DNA of 64,000 bases from Xanthomonas cucurbitae. Lineage in GTDB: Bacteria; Pseudomonadota; Gammaproteobacteria; Xanthomonadales; Xanthomonadaceae. Positions 9,166 to 16,615 of this stretch are shown here, one piece after another (position 1 is the first letter of the stretch; the number at the start of each line of letters is the position of its first letter). The notes below the pieces were generated by a model. That model saw nothing but the letters and a program-made list of their open reading frames with translations. It searched no databases and was not told the origin of the DNA. The translations under genes were made by a program, and so were the position numbers. Location of the stretch: NCBI RefSeq assembly GCF_002939885.1, contig NZ_MDED01000001.1, forward strand, positions 1-64,000. The letters run 5' to 3'.

Positions 9166-11082
9166 TCACCAGGTATCGGTGCGGAAGGGGGAAACGGGCA
9201 ACTGCTCACGATTGATGAGGTTGGCGTCGTCGGGGTTCTCGCTCCAGCCATAGCGCACGGCAACCGGCGCATTGACGGCCTCGCTACGCACGGTCATGCG
9301 ATCGCCATCGATCTGCGCGGTGGCAGGATGGAAGCGCTGATCGGCGCCAGCAATTTGCAAACCCTGCACCGCACCACCGCCACGCACCTGCAGCGCACTG
9401 CCCTGCAGATCGAACGTCAGCACGGCCTTGTCGCCGTCGAAACGCGCGCGTTTGAATACCGGCGCGCTGTAGACCAGTGTTTCGTCATAGGCCACGTGCC
9501 GTGCCGCCAGCGCCAGGCGATGCCCGACATCGCGCTTGTTGGTGGGATGGATGTCGCTGGGGTTGCCGATATCGATGATGACCGCCTGCCCGGTCGCCGG
9601 CAGTGCCAGCGTCTTGGACTGCGACTCACGCAGCAATGCCCACGGGCTCAGCTCGCCCTTGTCGCCGCCGGCCTTGAAGTTGGCCAGCTGCACCCATAGA
9701 AACGGCAGCGTCTTCTGGCCGCGTTCGGCGCGCCACTGCTGGATCATCGCGGCGAACTGTTCGCGATACTTCACTGCCCCGCTCGCGTTGGCATTGGTTT
9801 CGCCCTGGTACCAGAGCACGCCCTTGACCGGAAACGGCTGCAGCGGGTGGATCATCTGGTTGTACAGCAGCGTGGGCAGCTGGTTCTTGTTGTCGGTGAG
9901 TGAAACGCGCACAGCCGCAGGGCGGAACTTCCAGCCGCTCAATGCACGCTTGGCGCCATCGTTGGTCTGCACGAAGCGCTGCGCGTCCGGGCCATGCATG
10001 CCGCCACCGCCGCTGAGATCTTCCACGCGTACCGCGATGTGGTTGACACCGGCCTTGAGCGCCGCCGCCGGCACCTGGTAGATGCGTGGCAGGTTCCACT
10101 GCTTTTCGGTGCTGCCGACCTGCTGGCCGTTGACGTAGGTGATGTCCGAGTCGTCGATCTGGCCCACGCCCAGCGCGATGCCGGCCTTGGCTTGCGCAGC
10201 CGTCAAGGTGAAGGTGGTGCGGTACCAGGCAATGCCGTCCATGCCATCGAAGCCGCTGGCCTCCCATTGCTGGCTGGTCGGGATGCTGTCCCAATCGCGG
10301 TCGTCGAAGTCCGGCTCACGCCATTGCGGCATGTCGCCATCGACCCTCGGCCAGCGCGCGATGCGCTTGCCTGTGGCGGCCTGCGCCGCGGCATCGCGCT
10401 GCTGGATCGCCTTGATCGCGCCCTGGTTCTGGGTGGCGTTCAAACCCAACGAGGCGGCGTCCATCCACGCTTCGATCGCGCTGCCGCCCCAGCTACTGTT
10501 GATGATGCCGATCGGCACGCCGGTGCTGGCGCGCAGCTCCTTGGCGAAGAAGTAGCCCACCGCGGTGAACTCGCCGGCGTTGGCAGGCGTAGCGGCCTTC
10601 CAGTCGCCCCCGCTCAGGCGCGCCTCTGGCTGCACCGACCACGACTTGGGCACCTTGAAGTGACGCAGCTGCGGATCGTTGGCCGCCGCCACCGCCTGCG
10701 GGCCATCGCTGGCCTGCGCCAATGGCCATTCCATGTTCGATTGCCCGCTGGCCAACCACACATCGCCGACCAGCACGTCGCGCACCTGCAACTCGCCACC
10801 GTCGCCCTGCACGCTCAGCACGTAGGGGCCGCCCGCAGTGTGCGCCGGCAGGCTGAGCCTCCAGGCTCCCTGCGCATCGGCCTGGGTGGTGGCGCGCTTG
10901 CCGTCGAAGCTGACGGTGATGGATGCCTTGGGTGTGGACCAACCCCACACCGGCATCGGCTGGTCGCGCTGCAGCACTGCGCCATCGCCGAACAACAGGG
11001 GCAGGGTCGGCTGCGCCGCTGCAAGCGGGCTGACCAGCGCCAGGCCCAGCAGGCAGGCGCGGCGAACGAAGGTGACGGTCAT
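9166..11082 (-). CDS. CE20-type xyloglucan acetylesterase (sialate-O-acetylesterase-like SGNH hydrolase)
   Basis: Predicted to remove O-acetyl groups from galactosyl residues of xyloglucan so that the GH35 can act. The 638-residue product has a signal peptide ([13 protein letters not shown]), SGNH block [11 protein letters not shown] with catalytic Ser115, and the C-terminal DIHPTNK block with the catalytic Asp and His. The SGNH fold is split by an inserted jelly-roll resembling a GH2 sugar-binding domain (about residues 235-360, segment [20 protein letters not shown]). Family CE20 was defined from the equivalent X. citri gene. ATG 11082 has GGAG 8 nt upstream. An annotation as sialate esterase would be a family-name carry-over. 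Confidence 0.88.
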   Translation of the reverse strand: MTVTFVRRACLLGLALVSPLAAAQPTLPLLFGDGAVLQRDQPMPVWGWSTPKASITVSFDGKRATTQADAQGAWRLSLPAHTAGGPYVLSVQGDGGELQVRDVLVGDVWLASGQSNMEWPLAQASDGPQAVAAANDPQLRHFKVPKSWSVQPEARLSGGDWKAATPANAGEFTAVGYFFAKELRASTGVPIGIINSSWGGSAIEAWMDAASLGLNATQNQGAIKAIQQRDAAAQAATGKRIARWPRVDGDMPQWREPDFDDRDWDSIPTSQQWEASGFDGMDGIAWYRTTFTLTAAQAKAGIALGVGQIDDSDITYVNGQQVGSTEKQWNLPRIYQVPAAALKAGVNHIAVRVEDLSGGGGMHGPDAQRFVQTNDGAKRALSGWKFRPAAVRVSLTDNKNQLPTLLYNQMIHPLQPFPVKGVLWYQGETNANASGAVKYREQFAAMIQQWRAERGQKTLPFLWVQLANFKAGGDKGELSPWALLRESQSKTLALPATGQAVIIDIGNPSDIHPTNKRDVGHRLALAARHVAYDETLVYSAPVFKRARFDGDKAVLTFDLQGSALQVRGGGAVQGLQIAGADQRFHPATAQIDGDRMTVRSEAVNAPVAVRYGWSENPDDANLINREQLPVSPFRTDTW

Positions 11083-11188
11083 GCAGTGATCTCCAGGGTC
11101 GGCGCGGCCAGTCGGCGCGCAACGAGGCAACGGGGGACGAAGATGGACACGGTAGAACAGCGCGATGACACGCGCACGGACGGCGCGC

Positions 11189-13438
11189 TCATCGTGGGTC
11201 GCCGTAGAAGATGCCACGTCCACCGGTCGCGAAATACACCCGACCGGGAAGTCGTGGGTCGCCGGTGACGCTATACGGCTTGCCGAAGCGATGCGCGTCG
11301 TCGTTGATGCGTTGCCAGTGCGCACCTTCGTCGTCGGAGCGGAACACCCCGTCCACCCCATCCACGCGACCGGCCAGATACAGCGCCGGTGGCGCGCCAT
11401 CACGCAACGGCTTGCCGATGCCCAGCGAGCGTGCCTCGTCCAGTGTCGACAGGGTGCGCAGGCGGCCGTCCTGCCAACGCATCACGCCACGCGCGGGGCT
11501 GGCCAGATACACCACCCCGGCGCGCCATGGATCGGGCCGCAGCTGTGGACGCACGCGCTCATCGCGCGCCGGCGTGCCCAGCGACTGCCCGGTATCGCGG
11601 AAACTGGCCGCACCATCGGTGCTTTCGTACAGGCGCCCGCTGAGCGAATCGGCGGCATACCAACGCTGCGCATCCACGCGGTCGGCCACCACCACGGCAG
11701 TCTCGGGCAGACCCTGCACGCGCTGCCAGTGCGTACCGAAATCCGCCGTGCGCCAGTTGCCGCCCTGCTCAGGCGCCCACACCACCTGCGCCGCATCGGC
11801 GCCGATGGCGATTGTGCCGGCGCCCTGCCCGGCCGGCGGTTCGCTGGCGAACGCGCGCCAGTGCGTGCCGCCATCGCGCGAGTACAGCGCGCGGATGTCG
11901 TTGTTGCGGCGATTGCGCACGGTGCCGCTGCGGACCACCGTCAACGGTACCTGACCGGCAGCATCGATGCTCTCGCCATTGGTCAGGCGCGGGCCGGCGT
12001 ATTGCAGTTGTGCGCTGTCCAGATCGTCATGGCGAAAGCCATCGATATCGCCCAACGCACTGAGCAGGTGCGCACCGGCCATCGGGCTGAGCAGATCCAG
12101 CGGCACGGTTTCCTCCAGCCCGCGATCCTGGAACCACCAATGCAACGGCTGTTGCCTGCGTGCGGCATCGCGCAGATTGCGCGAGGCCCAGATGCCGTAG
12201 CCGGTGACGAACAGCGCGTGGTTGCTGTCGAACGGATCGATCGCCAGCGCGCCCATCCAGTGCGGCGTTGCCTGCGCGGTCCACGGTGCGGCGCTGTGGT
12301 CGAACACCGCATCGGCCAATAGCGGCGTCCAATGCTTGCCGCCATCGACACTACGAAACAGCTCATCGCGCGGCGTGCGGCGGCGAAAGGTACTGGCCAG
12401 GATGACCTGCGGCTGCTGCGGATCCACCGCCACCGCGCCCCAGCCGAAACCATCGCCGTCGGCCGGCTGCGGAATCGGGCTGATCTGCTCCCAGCGCGCC
12501 TGCGCGGGTGTGTATTTCCACAGCGCACCGCCGGCCATCAGGTCTGGACCGGGCTGGTCGCCGTAGCTCAGATACCAGTGCCCGTCGCTGCCGCCGGCCA
12601 GATGGCTGGGACGCAGGCCCTTGGGCTGCCCGGGCACCGCAGACCAGCTGCGGCCCGCATCCTCGGACACATACAGGCTGGTCTGTTGGGTGGACATGCC
12701 GACATAGATGCGCGGTGTCGCTGCGCCCTTCTTGCCACTGGTCGCATCGAACACCACGAATGCGACGCCCACCTTTTGTTCGCGTCCAACGTGGTTGCGT
12801 GCGGTCGCGCCAGCAAATGCATCGGCGGGAAAACCGGTAACACGCGACCAATGCGCACCGCGATCCGCACTGCGCCACAGGCCGGCATCGCGCGAACCCA
12901 GCAGCAGCACCCGGCCATCGTGCGGGTCCACTGCCAGCCGCTCGCCATTGGCCCGCCCCAGCTGGTTGCCCCCCAGCTTGAACGGCAGGTCGGCACGCTC
13001 GAAGCGGCGGCCACGGTCGAACGAGCGCAGCACCGCCGCATTGCCGGCGCGCTCGTGCAGATAGGTGCCCGCTGCCAGGTAGATGGCCTCGGGGTTGGCA
13101 GGGTCGATGGCGAATGCATCGATGCCCATCAGGTTCCAGTCGTCCACACCCAGCCAGTCGGTCAGGGCAATCCACTGCTGCGCACGCGCATCCCAGCGAT
13201 ACGCGCCACCGACATCGGTGCGTGCATAGGCAAGCTCGCGCTCGGCGGGATGGAACAGCACGCCGGTGACGAAGCCGCCACCGCCGATGGCGACACTGCG
13301 CCAGTGATACGACCCTGGCGTGCCGGGCTCGGCCGCAGACACGTGGGGCGTCATGAAGGGCAACACCAGCGTCAGGCAAACAGCAGTCAACCATTCGTGT
13401 GCTGCGAAAAGGCGGCGCTTAGTAGGCGGATCGATCAT
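11189..13438 (-). CDS. GH74 family endo-xyloglucanase
   Basis: Cleaves the beta-1,4-glucan backbone of xyloglucan, probably outside the cell or at the cell surface, making the oligosaccharides taken up by the receptors. The 749-residue product has a Sec signal ending HVSAAEP and two seven-bladed propellers with Asp-box-like repeats: SADRGAHW, SEDAGRSW, SVDGGKHW, SRDGGTHW and SDDEGAHW. Candidate catalytic Asp residues lie in YARTDVGGAYRW near the N terminus and in AIDPFDSNHALFVTGYG. ATG 13438 is preferred (GGAGG about 9-10 nt upstream); ATG 13447 almost touches that GGAGG. No carbohydrate-binding module is appended. Confidence 0.92.
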   Translation of the reverse strand: MIDPPTKRRLFAAHEWLTAVCLTLVLPFMTPHVSAAEPGTPGSYHWRSVAIGGGGFVTGVLFHPAERELAYARTDVGGAYRWDARAQQWIALTDWLGVDDWNLMGIDAFAIDPANPEAIYLAAGTYLHERAGNAAVLRSFDRGRRFERADLPFKLGGNQLGRANGERLAVDPHDGRVLLLGSRDAGLWRSADRGAHWSRVTGFPADAFAGATARNHVGREQKVGVAFVVFDATSGKKGAATPRIYVGMSTQQTSLYVSEDAGRSWSAVPGQPKGLRPSHLAGGSDGHWYLSYGDQPGPDLMAGGALWKYTPAQARWEQISPIPQPADGDGFGWGAVAVDPQQPQVILASTFRRRTPRDELFRSVDGGKHWTPLLADAVFDHSAAPWTAQATPHWMGALAIDPFDSNHALFVTGYGIWASRNLRDAARRQQPLHWWFQDRGLEETVPLDLLSPMAGAHLLSALGDIDGFRHDDLDSAQLQYAGPRLTNGESIDAAGQVPLTVVRSGTVRNRRNNDIRALYSRDGGTHWRAFASEPPAGQGAGTIAIGADAAQVVWAPEQGGNWRTADFGTHWQRVQGLPETAVVVADRVDAQRWYAADSLSGRLYESTDGAASFRDTGQSLGTPARDERVRPQLRPDPWRAGVVYLASPARGVMRWQDGRLRTLSTLDEARSLGIGKPLRDGAPPALYLAGRVDGVDGVFRSDDEGAHWQRINDDAHRFGKPYSVTGDPRLPGRVYFATGGRGIFYGDPR

Positions 13439-13502
13439 GGCGATCATTCCTCCGGCTCCCCTCGCGATCGACGGCAGCGCCATCGATCGAAAAAACACCG
13501 TT

Positions 13503-13530
13503 CCAACGAGCTGCCTGCACAGCTCGCCGG
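13503..13530 (-). terminator. hairpin between receptor gene and GH74 gene
   Basis: Read on the minus strand, CCGGCGAGCTG and CAGCTCGTTGG can pair over 11 bp (two G-U pairs) around a 6-nt loop, about 30 nt after the first receptor's stop. Six T's follow about 10 nt later, so this is a weak or partial terminator, or a 3' stabiliser, that could lower enzyme expression relative to the receptors. Confidence 0.35.
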
Positions 13531-13558
13531 ACCGGAGACGCACTTCCTACGGCGCGTT

Positions 13559-16282
13559 CTACAGGCTGGCCCGCAAGGTCAGGCCATACCGACGATCGTT
13601 GATGACGAAATCACGGTAGCGCGACTCGTTGCCCAGGTAGCTTTCGCGACGGGTATCGAGCAGGTTCACGCCATCCAGCGAAATCAACCACACCTCATTG
13701 AGGTTGAAACGCAGCGAGGCATCCAGCTGGCCGAAGCCCTTGTTGTAGACCGGCAGGTTGCCGGTGCCGTTGCCTGCGGTGGTCACCAGCCAGTCGCTGC
13801 GCCAGTTGTAGGCCACACGGCCCTGGAAGCGCGCCGTCTCATAGCTGAGGATCGCGTTGTAGCTGTTCTTGGACAGGCCTTCCAGCGGCACCGTCAACGA
13901 CTGGCCGTTGGTGTCGGTGGCGGTGGGGCTGGGCGCCTCGCTGTCGACGTAGGTGTAGTTGGTCTGCAGGCCGAAGCCGCTCAGCCAGCCCGGCAGGAAG
14001 TCGAAGAACTGCGTGTAGCCCAGTTCCGCACCACGGATCCTGCCCGAATCGCCGTTGACTGGACGGGTGATCTGCCACACCTGGCCGTCGTACACCTCGT
14101 TGAAGACAGCGTTGGCGATGAAGCCTTCCACCTTCTTGTAGAACACCGTGCCATACATCATCGAGCCCTGGCCGAAATACCACTCCAGCGCGGTATCGAA
14201 CTGATCGGCCTTCACTGCCTCCAGGTCCGGGTTGCCTGCCGCACCGGTACGCGTGGCGGTGCCGGTGTTGGAAGTGCCGGTGCTCAGGGTCAGGTTGGGA
14301 TTGAGGCGGTCGAAAGTGGGACGCGAAATACCACGCGAGGCCGCAAAGCGCCACTGCAACTGGTCGCTCAACATCCAGCGTAGATTCAAGCTCGGCAACA
14401 CATCGGTATAGGTCTGCTGCGCATCCACCGGAATCAGACCACCGCCTTCGGCGTCGGTAGCGGTACGCACGCCCTGCGAGGCCACTTCGGTCCGCACCAC
14501 GCGCATGCCGATATTGCCGTCAAACGGAATGTCGCCATCCACGCCAAAGCGCAGCACGCCGTAGGCCGCGTAGGTCTTCTCGTTCTGCGTGTTGATGTTG
14601 TTGGGCGCAAACACCAGCGGCGTGCCACCGAAAGTGGCAAGCGTCTGCTCGTAGTTGGCCACGGCCGCGTCCGATGCCGTCAGCGTCGGACCGAAGGTGC
14701 TGCTCTTGCCGCGGAAGAAATCGGTGATCGGGTTGGTCACCACACCCACGCTGGGGAATTGCGAGAACGGCGTGCCGGCACATCCGTTGATGCACATGAA
14801 GCGGAACACGCCACCCTTGGTTTCGGCATCGCGGTCTGTGTAGCGCACACCAGCCTTGAAGCTGCGCACGAAATCGCTGTCGAACGCCAGGTCCATGTCC
14901 GAGCGCCACGCGAACTCGGTGCCGGTGTTGTCGTCCTTATTGTCCAGGTGCCAGCGCCAGCCGTTGTAGTTGTTCTGGTTGGCCAGGAAACCTTCGGCAC
15001 CACTGGCGTCGGTCACCGACAACGTGGGCAGATCGCCACGGAAATCCACGTTGAAGAACGGTGTGTTGTTCAAGCCGGTGGCCACGATATAGCGCGTGCC
15101 GGTGGTGGTCGCATCGACGTACTGGAAGTCGGTGCTCAAGGTCAGTTTTTCATTGACCGTCCACTTGCCGCCCAGCGAGTAGTCGGTAGTCACCGAATGC
15201 CGCTCGGTCAGGCTGGTGTTGGAGTCGGCCGGCACGTTCTGGAAGGTACCGTTGACGAACTCGTTGCGGCTGTTGACCTGGATGCCGGGGGTCCCCTGCA
15301 TCGGGTTGGCACCGGTCAGCGCGAAGAACGAATAGTCGTGCCAGCTGAAGTCGTAGTCCGACCGCAGCACCTGCGTATACACCTCGACCGCATCGTTGGG
15401 CCGCCACTGCATCGCAAATGCACCGGTCTTGCGCTCGCGCTCACCCACGGTGGTGTTGATACCGGCGCCATGCGGCACCGAGATTTCCCGGCCTTCGTAG
15501 CCCGGCAGATCGGTTTGGGTGTACCACGGCTCGATGGAAATGGTGTCCTGGCGGAACGGGCTCTTCTGCTGCGAGTAGTTCACCAGGATGCCGATCTCGC
15601 CGATCCCGGTCTGCCAGCGGTCGCTGAACAGGCCAGAGAACGCCGGCTTGCCCTCATCGGCCAGGTCGTAATAGTTGTACTGCACGCTGCCGGCGATCTT
15701 GCGGCCTTCGTAATCGAACGGCAGGCGCGTGCGCAGGTCCACGGTGCCGCCCAGGCCACCTTCGATCATGTCGGCAGACGGGTTTTTGTAGACGTTGACG
15801 CCGCCAAGCAACTCGGCGGACACGTCTTCGAAGCTCAGGCCACGGCCGTCGTTGGCGGTGAAGATGTCGCGGCCATTGAGCTCGGTACGCACCTGGGTCA
15901 GGCCGCGGATGGCGATGGAGCTGCCTTCGCCGTAGTTGCGCGAAATCTGGATGCCGGAGATGCGCTGCAGCGCTTCGGCGACGTTGTTGTCGGGCAGCTT
16001 GCCGATGTCTTCGGCGACGATGGAATCGACGATCTGCTCGGCGTTCTGCTTGACCAGCTGCGCCTTGGTGACGCTGCTGCGGGTTCCGGTGACCTGCACC
16101 GTGTCCAGCTGCTGGGTGGTCGCTTCCGACGCCGGGGCGGCCGTGGTGGTCGCATCCTGCGCATAGGCCTGCGCGCTCAGCAGCGTGGCCACACTGATGG
16201 CCATCACCGAGCGGCGGAAATCACGGATCGAACGCTGACCCACAGCCCGGACTGCCGGAATGTGGCGATGTTGCACTGACAT
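13559..16282 (-). CDS. TonB-dependent outer-membrane receptor (xyloglucan locus, first copy)
   Basis: Predicted outer-membrane active transporter for xyloglucan oligosaccharides, powered by TonB. The 907-residue product has a signal peptide ending about residue 41 (AQAYAQD), a TonB-box-like stretch LDTVQVTGTRSS, a plug domain (residues about 65-190, IVAEDIGKLPDNNVAEAL and IAIRGLTQVRTELNGRDIF) and a 22-strand barrel to the C terminus. There is no N-terminal signalling (STN) domain, and no sigma/anti-sigma pair nearby. The strong GGGAGG ribosome site is 5 nt before ATG 16282. It is preceded by a 333-bp gap with its own promoter-like signals, so it may be transcribed separately from the second receptor. 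Confidence 0.93.
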   Translation of the reverse strand: MSVQHRHIPAVRAVGQRSIRDFRRSVMAISVATLLSAQAYAQDATTTAAPASEATTQQLDTVQVTGTRSSVTKAQLVKQNAEQIVDSIVAEDIGKLPDNNVAEALQRISGIQISRNYGEGSSIAIRGLTQVRTELNGRDIFTANDGRGLSFEDVSAELLGGVNVYKNPSADMIEGGLGGTVDLRTRLPFDYEGRKIAGSVQYNYYDLADEGKPAFSGLFSDRWQTGIGEIGILVNYSQQKSPFRQDTISIEPWYTQTDLPGYEGREISVPHGAGINTTVGERERKTGAFAMQWRPNDAVEVYTQVLRSDYDFSWHDYSFFALTGANPMQGTPGIQVNSRNEFVNGTFQNVPADSNTSLTERHSVTTDYSLGGKWTVNEKLTLSTDFQYVDATTTGTRYIVATGLNNTPFFNVDFRGDLPTLSVTDASGAEGFLANQNNYNGWRWHLDNKDDNTGTEFAWRSDMDLAFDSDFVRSFKAGVRYTDRDAETKGGVFRFMCINGCAGTPFSQFPSVGVVTNPITDFFRGKSSTFGPTLTASDAAVANYEQTLATFGGTPLVFAPNNINTQNEKTYAAYGVLRFGVDGDIPFDGNIGMRVVRTEVASQGVRTATDAEGGGLIPVDAQQTYTDVLPSLNLRWMLSDQLQWRFAASRGISRPTFDRLNPNLTLSTGTSNTGTATRTGAAGNPDLEAVKADQFDTALEWYFGQGSMMYGTVFYKKVEGFIANAVFNEVYDGQVWQITRPVNGDSGRIRGAELGYTQFFDFLPGWLSGFGLQTNYTYVDSEAPSPTATDTNGQSLTVPLEGLSKNSYNAILSYETARFQGRVAYNWRSDWLVTTAGNGTGNLPVYNKGFGQLDASLRFNLNEVWLISLDGVNLLDTRRESYLGNESRYRDFVINDRRYGLTLRASL

Positions 16283-16399
16283 GGTGCTCCCTCCCAGGAC
16301 GCATGTACTGCTGTTTTAGCAGGCCGGTGCGCGAACGCCCGGCCCGTCGTCATTGCTGTCGGAGCCGCCCCAGGCCTAGAGCATGAGTGCACCGACGCG

Positions 16400-16423
16400 A
16401 GGTAAACCTTGCAAGGCCTACCT
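16400..16423. promoter_or_regulatory. 24-bp palindrome, candidate repressor operator upstream of receptor 1
   Basis: The inverted repeat has arms AGGTA and TACCT and a perfect 10-bp core CCTTGCAAGG; only two positions per arm do not pair. It lies just downstream of the transcription start predicted from the -10-like TATGCT at 16439-16444. A dyad at that position is typical of a repressor operator, for example of the LacI/GalR family. The binding protein is unknown. Confidence 0.45.
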
Positions 16424-16465
16424 GGCGCTAGCGGCGGGAGCATAGGGCGCGGCTGTCATGCCACA

Positions 16466-16479
16466 CCAATGAAATATTC
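16466..16479 (-). promoter_or_regulatory. shared motif site 1 (upstream of receptor 1)
   Basis: In gene orientation it reads GAATATTTCATTGG, matching the consensus GAAWWTTTCATTKG formed by three sites in this window. It is 187 bp upstream of the receptor start, with 21 nt between it and a -10-like TATGCT. That places it just above a -35 region, as expected for an activator site. Confidence 0.5.
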
Positions 16480-16615
16480 CTGCGGAGGTATTCGTTAAAG
16501 ATATATCAATAACGCGAAACCCGATTCCCCAGGCATTGCCTGCCAACGAAACCGGGTTTCACGGCGCGCGCCAGCATCTGCGAAGGCGCGCACACTGCAA
16601 CAGTGACCGACTGCA

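Larger units (their letters stand above)
16283..16615. other. gene-free regulatory gap between the two receptor genes
   Basis: No gene is seen in this 333-bp stretch. It contains, in the direction of minus-strand transcription: a possible stem pairing GAAACCCG (16516-16523) with CGGGTTTC (16553-16560), perhaps a weak terminator for the second receptor; the 14-bp shared motif at 16466-16479; a possible -10 box TATGCT at 16439-16444; the octamer GCTAGCGC at 16425-16432; and a 24-bp imperfect palindrome at 16400-16423. Confidence 0.6.

Noticed and set aside
16425-16432. GCTAGCGC elements as the known Xanthomonas xyl-box
   Set aside because: Only a TAGCGC core matches the published TGGTAGCGCTAACA-type box; the symmetric flanks are absent, so I report only the recurrence.
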